Numbered from the stretch's first letter, positions 34,139 to 46,475 are shown. The stretch: 64,000 nt of DNA from Anaspis maculata (GCA_949128115.1 OX421965.1:7940753-8004752), one strand, 5' to 3'. Notes: generated by a model from the letters alone, not told the origin. A program made the numbers and translations.

Positions 34139-35059
34139 ATACCGTCCGTTTTTTTTTTCTAGGCCTCAGCTCATAGCGCCTTCATTATGGGTTTTACACC
34201 CAACATATTATATATTTTTGAAATCAGAAGAACAAAATCTTTCCATTGATGGTATGTTAAATTATTTTTGACATATGTCATTTTTTGACAATTGACGGAA
34301 TAGTACTTGTGACACACCATTTTGAAGCCCATAAAATTCTAAGGAGAACTGTGTTTTCATTTATAGAATAGGATGCCTTTTACAGCTTCTGGAGGTCTTT
34401 GAATAGGAAAAATTGTTAAAATTCAGAAATACCTACTCAATAATTATTGGGTATTTTTGAACTCAACTGATGATAAAATTCTGATTTTAAGTCGTTCAAA
34501 TTAGCGGGAGATTCTATAAACACCTTATCTTTCAGATAGGCTCATAAAAAAAATCGAGGGGGTCATACCTGGCCACCTCGGATACTATCGCGTGGGGCTG
34601 ACAGTTCCAATTCACCGGTCGTTGAATCTCTCATTCAAGGAACAAGGAGACGGTCATTTCGAGTGACTTCTCCAGGACATTTTTCGTTTCATTGTGATTA
34701 TTTATTGATTATTATCATTAGTTATTATTAAAAATACCAGTTTTGCCTACTTACGTATTTATTGAGTATTTCTGAATTTCAACAATTTTTCCTATTTGAA
34801 GACCTCTAGAAGCTGTGAAAGACATCCTATTCCAAAACTGAAGACACAGTTTTTCTCAGAATTTAATGGGCTTCAAAATGATGTATCACAAGTACTCATC
34901 TGTCAATTGTCAAAAAATGACATCTGTCAAAAATAATTCGACATACCATCGATCGAAAGATTTTATTCTTCTGATTTCAAAAATATATATAATGCTGGAT
35001 GTGGAACCCATAATAATGGCGCTACGCGCTGGGGCCTAGAAAAAAAAAACGGACGGTAT
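34139..35059. mobile_element. 920-bp foldback with ATACCGTCCG ends
   Basis: ATACCGTCCGTTTTTTTTTT pairs with AAAAACGGACGGTAT. The halves match, for example CATACCATCGATCGAAAGAT against TCTTTCCATTGATGGTATG. The unpaired centre (34560-34690) contains GGGGTCATACCTGGCCACC, which I could not assign. Confidence 0.82.
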
Positions 35060-35128
35060 ATTGGAAATACATTTGAAATCAAAAATAGTGTAAAATATTC
35101 TAAAATTTTCATTTTCAGCCAGGGATCC

Positions 35129-36080
35129 TTTTTAGCGCACTTTCCCAAAAAATGGGAAAAAGGCGCTTTCAGCTTCACTTTGTCCGTCCGTCCGTCCGTC
35201 TGTCCGTCCGTCTATACCCGGGATAACTCCTCGGGGAAGAAAGATATCGATGTGTTGTAAACGCTGATCAATAGTACATATGTCCAGGATGTCAAGTTGA
35301 CTTTTAGTTTTTTGTTATTCTGCCGCCATCATTGATCCGCCATTTTGAATTTCTCTAAAAATGATCCGATTGAAATGAAATTTGCAGGCGATGTGAACCA
35401 CATCAAGACCTATCCAATTTTCGATAATTGATGTCCCGCCGCCATCTCGTATTCTCCATGTTGAACATGTTCCGAAGTGATAGAACTAGGAGAATTATGC
35501 CTCAACGAAAAGAGATATCCATGTGGTGCAAACGCCAATCGAATGCGTACGTAACCACCATACAAAGTTGACTAATGACTTTTGTCACTTGACCGCCATC
35601 TTTGATCCGCCATTTTGAATTTCTCTGAAAGTGGTTTGATTGGAGTGAAATTCGCAGGCGATGTGAACTTCCTCAAAATACATCCGATTTTGGACAAATG
35701 ATGCTCTGCCGCCATCTTGGCCGCCATATTGAAATTTCTTATCACTTAACGATTTCCATGGAGCTTGGGACTCACCTTTGCTTCGTATGATCATTTTGAT
35801 TCTCCAGCCAAATTCCAACATTGAGCCGCCATCTTGACCGCCATATTGAAATATCTTATTAGTGGAACGATTTTCATGAAACTTGGAACTCACCCTTGTC
35901 TATAATAAGATCATTTTGATTTTTAAGCCAAATTTCATTAATCTGACGTTATTTTGGCCGCCATACTGAAATTTCTGCCCAAATAACGGTAGAATCCTAA
36001 TTAACATCTTGCGTTCACTAATCCTTCAAAAAGGAAGTGCGCTACTGAGCCTCATGCCCATGAGGCATATTCGCTTGTTT
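35129..36080 (+). mobile_element. Near-complete HINE-like element
   Basis: The left end is TTTTTAGCGCACTTTCCC, followed by a TCCG microsatellite at 35180-35212. Blocks with GCCGCCATCTTGGCCGCCAT at roughly 118-bp spacing follow. The right end is GGAAGTGCGCTACTGAG, the hairpin CCTCATGCCCATGAGG and CATATTCGCTTGTT. Subterminal inverted repeats (TAGCGCAC/GTGCGCTA), a microsatellite and a terminal hairpin fit a Helentron-associated element. No replicase-helicase is present. Confidence 0.55.
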
Positions 36081-36314
36081 ATATCTTCCAACTGCTATGG
36101 CTGCACCATCTTCAAATCCTTCAAGGCCTCATTTTTTACAGCATAAAGCATGCTCTAACGTAAAACTCTTCTTCCCACAGCCGTCGCAAGAAAAAGGCAT
36201 CGCGTCCCAAATTTATCTGGTGGTCATAGATCAAAGTTATGTTTTCTTTTTGGGAGCACCGATAACCATCCTGAAAACTTCGTTTTTGTCGTTTTTTTTT
36301 TGTCAGTGGGATGT

Positions 36315-37462
36315 TTAGACTGCAAGTTGAGTCTTCGTATTTGTTATGTTCTTTCTAGCCGTCACCTTTGTGTTATTTATCATGTTGTGCTCCTCGATGT
36401 TGAGCGGAATTTTAGTCAGAATTGATTTTAAAAGTTCTTCTTTGATGTTTCAAAAGACAGTTTTTTTAAATCGAGCTGGGTCTGTTATTCCTAGGCCTCC
36501 TTTGTTGACTGGCAACAAGAGGAAATCAGCTCTTCTTCAGGCATTATTTACTGCTCATTCAATAGTTTTGAGATGAATGTGTCTAATTATTTCTTCAAGT
36601 GGTTACTTTGCATGAAGGTCCATTCGAATTTCAGTGATTTCGTGAATGCGGCATGTGCAGATTGAGGCTGATGTATTTCTCCAGCTGCTGGTAATCTTCC
36701 TACGTGCGATGACCATTTTTGTACTTTATCTTTCACAAGTTGCTTCTTTCTATCCTCGTCTCCTACATATCCTCCAAGAAACCGTTGTCTTTTTACTATT
36801 TTGATTCCTGACTCCATGAATATTTTCTTTGCTGCATTCATGTCTTCAGGATACACAGTGATCAAGGTACGATTTTTCTCCTTGTGGAAAGTAGCCATGA
36901 TTTGAGCCTTTGATGTTTAATCTGTTTCACCATTCTCTAAATTTGTTGAACGGTCCTTGAGCCGACGAGTCGTCTGCGTAGTCCGCGTAGAATCGTTCAA
37001 GAAGTTGTCGGATCTTGGCTTGTTTTATCATGCTGTCGCGTTGGGGAATGACGTTGATGAGGATTAGAGGACTCGCTCTGAAGGGTGATCAGTGATCACC
37101 TTTCAATTCGACAAGGGCCTCGATTTCCTCAGCTGATGTGTTAAAAACTGACAACTTTTGCTTCCGTTTGGTAGATCATATTGTTTGCCGTGTTATTAAA
37201 TGATTTTCTCCCATCTTATATGCCAGATTCCATTAGATTTACCGACAGAACTCAAATATGAGTGTGCCAAATGCTTGTCTCAGATGTTCACTGCTTGGTG
37301 GTTGATTGCCTTGAAAGTTGGATTGATTTTCCGTTGAGGGTGACCTAGAGCTTCTTCTATGAGCTTGGCGAATGTGGTGGTGCAGTTCTTTTCTGTTTTA
37401 AATCTTCTTTTGCAATGTGGACATGGCAACCAATCGTGTGACATCTTTTTTACTGCTATCAA
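36315..37462 (-). pseudogene. Decayed reverse transcriptase with YADD motif
   Basis: On the minus strand, in order: CPHCKRRFKTEKNC with AKLIEEALGHPQRKI; FYADYADDSSAQG, whose YADD (36969-36980) is the catalytic motif of reverse transcriptases; then IVKRQRFLGGYVGDEDRKKQ, AAFTKSLKFEWTFMQ and LLPVNKGGLGITDPARF. Stops and frame changes occur throughout. The element class is not certain (possibly DIRS-like or another non-LTR type), and no ends are identified. Confidence 0.72.
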
Positions 37463-37810
37463 AATTCTGATGTTTCATTTGTCACCCCACCACTGCAATA
37501 ACAACGGCGATAACCATCAACATGACCAGGTTATGAAATCTATAACCGGTGATAATATTAAAATGGCGGCACTTCCTTCACCGCTCATAATCAATCCTCG
37601 CTAAAATGTCACATCTTATAACCAGAGATCACCGGTCATTAATGGTTACTCGCTGAAATAAGACTATTGACCCTCACAACTCTCACCCCACTTGTTAGAT
37701 TTTTTGGAAATTTGGCAGGTACCTACGTAAAGTATTTCGACGAACCAGCCTATGCTAAATCAAAGCTGATTTTATTGAATTGCTCCTGAATCACAAATTT
37801 ATTAGAAAAG

Positions 37811-39090
37811 ATTAACTTTGAAGGGTTGTACATTCGTCATTAGGTCGAAATTCGCAAAATTGTACAAAAATGTGTTCCCTTTTATCTCGAGGAGAACTCA
37901 AAGTTGAATTTTTTCCTGGCATAAAAACACACTGTATGTGGAATGGCTCTTCAAGCAGTTGAAACCATGATGAAATTAATTGTTATAGAAACCTGCTCAA
38001 AAGTTACCTTCTTAATTACATAGTCTTCAAAAATAAAAGCGTGTCTGGTTTCTTGTCTCCTCTACCAAGGCTAACATTGGCTATTAAATAGGTATGTCAA
38101 ATACTTGTATTTGGAATACCGCCCAGCCCTGATTATTGTGTACTACCTCAAATACACGTCAATTATCATTCGCGCTTAGGTATATCGCTGATTACAAAGA
38201 ATACTCGCTGTTCTATCTGCTCGTTGTCGCTTTGTTTCAGTTTTTTTTTCAAAAACTGTTCTATCGGTCGGTTCATTAGTGTTTATATGCGACTTCGACT
38301 GTAATTCTGGAACTTTCCACCGGTTCTCTGGCAAATTTCACAACTGCCGAACGCTACTACATTCGCGGCGACTTTCGTAGAGTCCAGCACTTTTCACGTG
38401 CATTTATCAGCGTATTTTTGAGCGGCGCCTCCGCCAAAAGGGGTGATGTGCCTTACCCGCCTGTTGACAACTCCATGTAGTTTCGAACAGTGCGGATCCT
38501 ACGGCTAGGTATGCTCTCGAATGCAATAGAATTTCTCGAGAGCATTAAAATTGACATTTTGGGGTGATTTTCTCAACCAGTGTGGGTCCTTGTTCCACGA
38601 ACCGTGATTAGTTCACGCATTTGCTCACAGTTGATGTATGCCTTGGTGCATGCTTTCCAAAATTCAAAATTCTGTCATTAGTTTCCATAAGATTTAAAAA
38701 GGAAAATAGAACCCAGTAATTTCATGATAACTTGATGACAATGGACATTAAGTGGACAGTGGACGTTCCCAGAACGTCCGATGATGGGCATTCTATAGAA
38801 GTCCATATGTATGGACTTAACACGAACGTCCTGTGTAAGAAATTTTCAGTGAATGCTCCAAGGACCACTTTGTGCTATCGGAGATATGGCTTCCCAAACT
38901 ATTATTCATTTCCTTATTTAGGTAGGTCTTCTTGAGATTTTACAAAATCTGATAATACTGATGACGGAGCTATGGTCTGCGGCAGTTTTTGTGTCACTCA
39001 GTACAACAGCGTTATCTTCATTGGGTAGTTGTTCATAGTTCGCACCAAGTGGTGTGCACTATGCTCCACCAAATGCAAGTTTGAATCAAA
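37811..39090. other. Receptor 2 intron 2, middle part, nothing recognised
   Basis: Apart from a small inverted repeat at 38509-38548 (ATGCTCTCGA / TCGAGAGCAT), no feature is supported. Confidence 0.4.
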
Positions 39091-39096
39091 AGCAAA

Positions 39097-39910
39097 ACTA
39101 CACCTTTTTCAGTTGTAGTTCAGAAAATATCAGTTGTATTTCAGATATCGTTAATTGTAGTTCAGAAGACGTCAATTGCATTTCAGATTAGTAAAATGTA
39201 GTTCAGAAAGTATCAATTTTATTTCAGATTAGTCAAATGTATTTTAGAAACAGTCAATTGTATTTCAGATTAATAAATTGAATTTGAGAAAGCGTCATTT
39301 GTATATCAGAAATGATTATTTGAATATCAGAAAGCGTGATTTGTATTTCAGAACATGTCATTTGTAGTTCAGAAAATAATTTCTATGTATTATTATATCA
39401 ATCAATCATAGCAGCTCCAAGATAATTGTAGCATTTGTCGTTCTTCAATGCTGCGGAAGCCGGTCGTGCGATTAACACCCCCGCAGGCATCTGTTACACA
39501 GAGGATGTGCCAAGTATCTGCAGTTCATCATACAAGAAGATCAAGATTTAGAAGCTGTGGCTGTGCAAAAGTGTCCCAATTTGCAGAAGTCCGAATAAAA
39601 TTGATCCTTTCTGAACTACATTTTACTAACCTGAGATGCAACTGATGTCTTCTGAACTACAATTGACGTCTTCTGAACTTCAATTAACGCTTCCTGAAAT
39701 ACAATTGACATAATCTGATGTACAGTTCAAGTTTTCTGAACTACATTTGATAAATCTGAAATACAATTGACTGACGCCTTCTGAACTACAAGTGACTAAT
39801 CCGAAATACAATTGACGCTTTCTAAACTACACTTGATTATTCTGAAATTCAATTGACGATATCTGAAATACAATTTATATTTTCTGAACTACAACTGGAA
39901 AAGGTGTAGC
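39097..39910. repeat. Foldback whose arms are 21-bp tandem repeats
   Basis: The ends CTACACCTTTTTCAGTTGTA and its complement bound two mirrored arrays, 39111-39384 and about 39608-39905. Each has 13-14 units of about 21 bp. Units alternate between TTGTAGTTCAGAAAGTATCA-like and TTGTATTTCAGATTAGTCAA-like forms. The loop of about 220 bp (39385-39607) has no recognised coding. From 39911 to 40305 nothing is identified. Confidence 0.85.
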
Positions 39911-40305
39911 TATTGTATACAAGAACATCTTTCACGCAAAACCATTGTTGCCTAACTCTAGAGGTGGCGGATGACCTTGCCGTGTTCATCCAATGACACA
40001 CAGAAATAAATGTGTAAAACGTAATAGGATCAAAAGTGAGATTTCCCTTTTCGAATTGTATTGGAACTCACACAACCTTTATGAAAACAAGCGGCTCACT
40101 ATTTTCACGCACTTCACTCACAAGTTGTACTTTTGGCTTGGACAATTTTTTTTTGGCCTTGACAGGAAACATTGAAACTTCAAGTGAGTAAAGTGACTGT
40201 TCTGTACACAATAGCAGGAGTTTTGCTGCTGCTGTATGAGTTTTCTGACAACAACAGCTGGCAGTTTTGCTCACGTTATGTGGTGTTCTTGTTTGCTAAC
40301 ATTCT

Positions 40306-41924
40306 AGTCCGGATGTTAAGGGCGATAATACCACCACCACCTTGCATTTAATGATTAAGCAGTGCCGTTTGGTACGAATGTTGTACATACCTATGTCTTA
40401 ATTTTAAGAGGTGTTGCCAAGATGTTGGTCCGTGCAGACGCCGTATACAGGGTGATCAAAGATGCATAAATTCCAACTCATGAACCAAAAAAGTTGGAGC
40501 CATGAAAATAAGCATGTAGATTCACAATTCAATGCTTCTTAGGCTGAAACAAACCGCGTCTGAATATTCTCAGCCGTTTACGAAATATTTTCAGTTCAGT
40601 GGTCGATTTCATGGAAATGGACATTTTACGAAAAATCTGTGATTTTCCAAGATATTTTAATAAAACTTTGCGTGTCAACAAAGAATGACCTCATGGATTG
40701 AATGTGATGTGTTGCCGCCGTCCCCGCCTACTATTTTCTAAAATATGACAGTCTTCTCCTTTTTCTCTTATGGCCGCCATCTTGAATTCGCCCATTATGG
40801 AATAAGTGGAAAATCAATTGGTACTAGCAGTAATAGTCATACTCAATAATATAAATGCAAAAGTAACCGTTCTTGGTGAGTAACTTTTCCTAATTATTGG
40901 CCACTTGGAAATGTTGAACCCATTTTTACGAGTTTTATAACACTTCGGCGCCTTACACGACCAAAATGACCATTGTAAAGATGAAAATTGGGTTTTGAAA
41001 CATTCCATCATCTTGTTTGGTCTGTTGGGCAATTGTACATATCCGAAAAAAAATTGTAATACAGAAAATGACCCACCAACAAAAAAAAAACGGGGAGTCA
41101 AAAACGAAAAATTTATCAAATAAAAGTATTTCCAAAACTTGTCCCATTTTTTCAGAATATTTTCAGTATATTTTGGGAATGACTAATGAAGAATCAAAAT
41201 GGTTCTGTAATTCATATTCATATTGAACAAGATATTGGATTGTTTTAATACCCCATAGTCATCTTCACAGTGGTAATGAGGGTCGTGGTAAGCGCTGAAG
41301 TGCTGTAAAACTCGGGAAAATGGGTTAACATTCCCTTATGGTCAATTACAGAGAGTTATACTCACTGAAGTCGAGTATTTTTGCATTTAGATTATTGACT
41401 ACGACCATTACTACTAGTTTCAATAGATTTTTTACTTATTCCACAATGGGCGGATTTAAAATGGCGGCCATAAGAAAAAAAGCAGTCGACTGTCATATTT
41501 AAAAAAATAATAGGCAGGAACGGTGGCAACACACCACATTTCATTCATGAGGTAATTTTTGTAGAAATACAAAGATTCATCAAAATATCTTGGAAAATCA
41601 CTGAATTATTGGAAAATGTCCATTCCCATGAAACCGATCACTAAATTCAAAATATTTCAGAAACGGCTGAAAATATTCAAACACGGCTTGTTTTAACTTG
41701 ATGAGCGTTGAATTGCGAATCTACATGGTGATTCTCATAACTCCAATTTTTTTGATTCATGAGTTGGAATTTTTGCATTTTTGATCATCCTGTATACGGC
41801 ATCTGCACGGACCGACATCTTGGCAACACCTCTTTGAATTAAGGCATGGGTATGTACAACATTCGTACCAAACGGCACTGCTTAATCATTAAATGCAAGG
41901 TGGTCGGCGCCTAACATCCGGACT
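40306..41924. mobile_element. 1.62-kb foldback inserted at the acceptor of receptor 2 exon 3
   Basis: The ends are AGTCCGGATGTTA and TAACATCCGGACT, flanked by ATTCT at 40301-40305 and 41925-41929. Halves match, for example GTCCGTGCAGACGCCGTATA against TATACGGCATCTGCACGGAC. It stands 14 nt before exon 3 and separates a branch-point-like TTGCTAAC (40293-40300) from the acceptor ATTATCAG. Confidence 0.88.
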
Positions 41925-41938
41925 ATTCTAATTATCAG

Positions 41939-42459
41939 GCTGTAGCAACTAGTTTCGCAACTTTGTGGCAACAACATATCTTAAGAAATGTTTGGAAGCA
42001 CATGAATTTTGATCGATGGGCTCTGGACACTGCTGGAAAGGAAATGGAGGGGAAGATCAAACAAAGGATCAGAAAACAACAGCAAATCACAGCCATATCA
42101 CTAATTTTGGGACTAGCAACCGGTTTTCTACTGGCTATTCCCCATTCCGGCAGCTACGACTTCCTATTAATATATCACATCATCAAAGAATGGTGCCCTG
42201 AATACTCTAATCCATTGAGTTTCCTTGTCATTCTTGCGTCAGCACCATTTTATTATGCAATGTTAGTTTTTCCAGTTTTCCTAATTTACGTGCTGCACAA
42301 TATCATCTATCAAGGTCTGATCGTCTTGGAGCTGATGAAAAATTTAACTTGGGACTATGAGAATGTGAGCGATGACGTCTTGTCGGAAAGCGATGCATTT
42401 CACAACACAGTGAAGATGAGATTAGCTACGATTGTTAACCGACATGCTGAAGTAATGCG
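41939..42459 (+). CDS. Odorant receptor 2, exon 3 (transmembrane segments 2-4)
   Basis: The exon is open for 521 nt, entering in phase 0 after ATTATCAG and leaving in phase 2 at GTAAGG. It encodes a helix-rich stretch (WKHMNFDRWALDTAG), the membrane segments ITAISLILGLATGFLL and FLVILASAPFYYAML with FPVFLIYVLHNIIYQG, and ends RLATIVNRHAEVMR. The final RH motif before a phase-2 intron is characteristic of 7tm_6 receptors, and FEHYCLLKR stands at the same place in receptor 1. The acceptor has been disturbed by the adjoining foldback. Confidence 0.82.
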
Positions 42460-43381
42460 GTAAGGGCTCTTCAATGTCATATTCAGGGTGTTTCTTTGAT
42501 AATGCAGAACATTCCATTCTAACTGTGGTGAAAATCTATGGGCAATTTTGTGACTGGCTCAGTGAAATGACGGTGAGGATGGATATAGGGACTCATAAAT
42601 TGAATAACTTCTCAGTTGCCATACTACAACAACATGAAACGTCTTCAACTAGAAACCAGGGAGGTTTCCTCCATACCTAAGCCGCGAGTGCTTGAGGTGA
42701 CCTCCTTTTTCCGCTACGCATTCTTCAAGCTGCGAATAAAATCGTTCACTATTCAGCCTAGTACTTCGGGGGAATCGCTTGAAATTTGTCTAAAATTTTG
42801 CGTTGAGTCAATGATGTAAAAAGACACGCGTTCCAGCATTCCCGTTAAAAAAATCAAGTGGAGTAAAATCGGGCGACCCTCGGGGCGACCTAACGGGTCA
42901 TGTCCTATGGATTTTTTTTGTTTGAAATATGATGACAAAAACACGCTATTTACGATCCCAGGCTAAGATGATATTGCAAGAAAGCGCTTCCCAACAAACA
43001 ATCCATTCCAATGAATACACAATTATTGATTTGCAATAAATGAACTGATGCTTGAATAATGCGTAACACAAAAAATGTCCTGCTCTGCATTATGATCCAT
43101 GATTACTATCAAACAAATTTTACATGCCAACTTGTAAATGACTCGTCTGAATATGTGAAATCGGTTGGTTCAAAAGTTATTGAAAACCTCCAGTCTCCAG
43201 TGCATTTTTGCCTCTCTGTCAAATAAGTGAAACGAACATTGTCGATTATCCGTCGTCGTCGACGATCAGTTGGGAAAAACAGAACAGACTGACTTCAATT
43301 TTTAAATTCATGATAGGTCCAAGGAATGGTCCAGGAGTGGTTCTTCGAGTCCTTTTATTTGCGTTATCTTGAAAGATTTGA
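42460..43381. other. Start of receptor 2 intron 3
   Basis: A frame at 42474-42680 (DNAEHSILTVVKIYGQF) looks receptor-like but is out of phase with exon 3, so I do not include it. Nothing else is recognised. Confidence 0.35.
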
Positions 43382-43607
43382 CAGCGCCGGATCTAGGGGT
43401 GGGGGCAAACCGATGCATATGCACTGGGCGGCAGAATAAAGGGGCGGCAAAATAAGGTCCAATTTCATTTCAATAAAAAAAAATTAGGTAACATTCTGCT
43501 TTTTATCTTTCTGTGAAAGTATTCAAATAGAATTAGAATTAATGGGGGGGGGGGCGGCAAAATTGGATTTGGCACCCCCTTAACAAAGGCCTAGATCCGG
43601 CACTGAG
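43382..43607. mobile_element. G-rich MITE of about 225 bp
   Basis: The ends AGCGCCGGATCTAGG and CCTAGATCCGGCACT are inverted. Just inside are GGGGTGGGGGCAAACCG and GGGGGGGGGGCGGCAAAATT. Confidence 0.7.
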
Positions 43608-43684
43608 ATTTCATTTGTCTACATTTATGGCAGAATTTTTACAGAAGAATATCAACCACCAGGTGTCTATTGGATCATTCCTAT

Positions 43685-43816
43685 ACAAGGTGAGTCAAAA
43701 AATATCTGCAAACTACTCTTTCTGTCTTTAACTGATAGAGAGCAGATGATGACATGGTTTTGTTGCACAAAATTTGTTTAGAAGGAATTTTTTAACTTAG
43801 TGACTCACCCTGTATA
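43685..43816. mobile_element. Small foldback MITE, TACAAGGTGAGTC ends
   Basis: TACAAGGTGAGTCAAAAAAT and TTAGTGACTCACCCTGTA are inverted around a 90-bp core. Confidence 0.7.
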
Positions 43817-43948
43817 GCAGCTGATGATTCAGTACACAGCCTGTAGGTAGTCCAATCATCAGAAAACTATGAAAGCGATGAAAAGACGTTAGGTCCAGGG
43901 AAGCGTATAGTTAGTGTGTAGTAGGTACACCGCTCCACTCGGGTGATA

Positions 43949-44995
43949 TACAGGGTGTTTTTTCAATTACGGTTACAAACTTCTTGGGGAGATTCTCCAT
44001 CAAAAATGGACCAGGGAAAAATATAACTTCGATGTCCTAAAATGGTCCGTTAAAAAGATACAGGGTGTTCAAGTTGACTTTTCAAAATCGATTGTTTGAC
44101 ATAACTTTTGAACCGTTGAACTGATTTTGTTCAAATTTGAAACAAAGTTAACCAGAATAGGTTTCTATCGAATAATAGCAACGTGTTCAGAAAACAAAAT
44201 TCAGGGGCGTAGATAATAGGGGGTGTCTTTATATTTCCCCCCTATTTTTCACCCCCCTAGCCATTTTACCAAATTGTTCTAATTTTTAAATTAAACGTCA
44301 AATTTAGAAAAAAAAGTTATTCTTGCAAAATTTTGATTGGAGGCTTTATTTTTGAGATATTTGGGTTTGAAGCTTTGGAAAACATCTCGAAATCGCCACT
44401 TAATGAGCCCAATTTTTTGTTTCCCTGAAAACTTCCCGTTTCTCAAGAAAAATGATGGTTTATCAACTTAGAAATTCTGTAGAACCTATTTCTGCTGAGA
44501 AATCATGAGTTTTTTTGGATTCAAATTTTTAGGCCTTTGAAAGTCGCAATTTCGAGATGTTTTCCAAAGTTTCAAACCCAGATATCTCAAAAACAAAGCT
44601 TCTAATCAAAATTTTGCAAGAGTAACTTTTTTCTCCAAATTGGATGTAGAATTAAAAAATTAGAACAATTTGGGGAAATAGCCAGGGGGGTGCAAAATAG
44701 GGGGGGGGGGAATATGAAGACACCCCCCATTATCTACGCTCCTAAATTTTGTTTTCTGAACACGTTGCTATTATTCGATAAAGACCTATTCTGGTTAACT
44801 TTGTTCCAAATTTGAACAAAACCAGTTGAACGGTTCAAAAGTTATGTCAAAAAATTGATTCAAAAATGTCAACTTGAACACCCTGTATCTTTGTAACGGA
44901 GCATTTTAAGACATCGAAGTTATATTTTTTCCAGGTCCATTTTTGATGGAGAATCTCCCCTAGAAGTTTGTAACCGTAATTGCGAAACACCTGTA
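43949..44995. mobile_element. 1.05-kb foldback with TACAGGGTGT ends
   Basis: TACAGGGTGTTTTTTCAATT pairs with AATTGCGAAACACCTGTA. The halves match closely (AAGATACAGGGTGTTCAAGT against ACTTGAACACCCTGTATCTT), with the centre near 44475. Half copies exist near 9925. Confidence 0.88.
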
Positions 44996-45000
44996 TATTG

Positions 45001-46475
45001 ATTACAGCAACGCTAAACCAAACCAGAACTTTGATGGGGAACCACCGAATGGTGGAGCAGACGAGCCACTGGGCGGGTCTCAGCTGGCTCTGAGATGACT
45101 GGTTACTTCCCCTTGTGTGGTTCTGGGCAAACCCCCTGTCGGGTATTACGCCTGCAACCGAGGGGTGAACCACCTTAGAAATATGGTGTACACTTCCATG
45201 GAAATCATTTGAAAATTATTGGAAATCACTGAAAATCATTGGAAATCTTTGGAAATCGGTTTAAAAAACTCCGTCAATGGTTTAACCCTCGCCTACTCTG
45301 AATACGTTTGTTTGTGTTGGAAAGAAATGGACGATGCTAGTCAATTTTTGAATTTACCATCAAAATCAAATTTCCAAGTTTTTTTTTTAATTTGCCGGTT
45401 GAATACCATGGCGCATACATTTCTCTTTAGGTAAGTCGCAGGCCTGATTTGAATTTCTTCTTTCCAAAACAAGGCGATAAAAATAGGGAACCTAATTATC
45501 ACGCGACCGGCCGGTCAGCGTAAGGGTACCGCATTCTTGCCGAGCGTTTGTTTACCGATCGGCCTCACGGAGTTAAGGACGGACGTCTGTCGGCCTCACG
45601 GAAGGCCATAGGCGTCCGTCCCAACGGGCTCTAGCTGTCAAGAGCGTATTTATTTTGGATTTAGGTGTACAAATTCGTGTGAGAGGTGGGTATGATTTGC
45701 CCGATGAGTTTCAAAACACGTCTTTTATGCCGCTATATGAAATGAAATTTTCATGTATGTTCGGTTGCGGACATAAATGAAATTTTCATGTATGTTCGGT
45801 TGCGGACATCAAGCAACAGCACCGTACCTCGCAAATTTCCTTTTTTCTCCGCTCATGATAAATTTTGACACATAGCTGAATTTTAGCTCCTCCCATCGGC
45901 CCTTAGCAACGGATGATTGCGTAACCCTTGTACAGCCAAAGCTGTCGATAATCTAGCAACCCTAGATAAAAATTGTATTTGCTACCATCTACCAGCTGTT
46001 TTTAAAATTGTTAACTGAATTTAGCAGTGAAGTGGAAACGTATGCCCGCGACTTGATACATCTTCACGACGTTGCCTGGCCGACCGCTTCAGAAGCATGA
46101 ATTGTAACAAGTGCGGACATACGTTTTCAGTCAATAATATTACTCTATCAATAGTTGGTTGCGGTGCAACAAGTCAGGTCAGCTTGAAACAGCTCAAGGA
46201 TGAGGGAAGCGAAGTTGTTAATCGACCAACTAATACAACTAAACTTTTGGGCAACGCCCTTCGGGCTACCATCTGCTCCGAGGTTAGTTGGTGGAACAGC
46301 GGAGCGTATATAAGCTGAGCTAAATGTCGCCTCGTTAACGAAGATCATTAACTATTATTATTTATCTATTGATGTCTTCCACGCATAATTCTGCCATAAC
46401 GGTGACCTGGCCTGTCCCATCATGACCTTGAAATTAAAAGTCAAAGAATATTTACATCATTTTTTGATGGGCTTC
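45001..46475. other. GC-rich segments and a 35-bp duplication, function unknown
   Basis: At 45005-45180 a GC-rich stretch (CGAGCCACTGGGCGGGTCTC) has no clear ends. At 45595-45640 GGACGGACGTCTGTCGGCC can pair with AGGCGTCCGTCC. AAATGAAATTTTCATGTATG (35-bp unit) is duplicated in tandem at 45744-45812. TATATAAG stands at about 46309. No gene is supported. Confidence 0.35.

Larger units (their letters stand above)
33712..37803. mobile_element. 4.1-kb foldback holding several nested elements
   Basis: The outer arms are 33712-33900 and 37615-37803 (TGACTCAGGAGCAATTCA; TAGTCTTATTTCAGCGA). Inside are a foldback (34139-35059), a HINE-like element (35129-36080) and a reverse-transcriptase remnant (36315-37462). 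Outer boundaries are approximate because no duplication is evident. It lies in receptor 2 intron 2. Confidence 0.65.

Noticed and set aside
34560..34690. Possible small RNA gene in a foldback loop
   Set aside because: Compared by eye with 5S, U1 and tRNA features without a convincing match.
40953..41147. CRISPR-like or coding signal in the 40-kb palindrome
   Set aside because: Low-complexity A/T runs in a foldback; the sequence is eukaryotic and has no direct-repeat/spacer array.
42474..42680. Receptor-like frame DNAEHSILTVVKIYGQF as exon 4 of receptor 2
   Set aside because: A 48-bp intron from 42460 would be the right size, but the frame is one base out of phase and lacks the PLL...GG membrane segment found at 47.4 kb. 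It may be a decayed exon.
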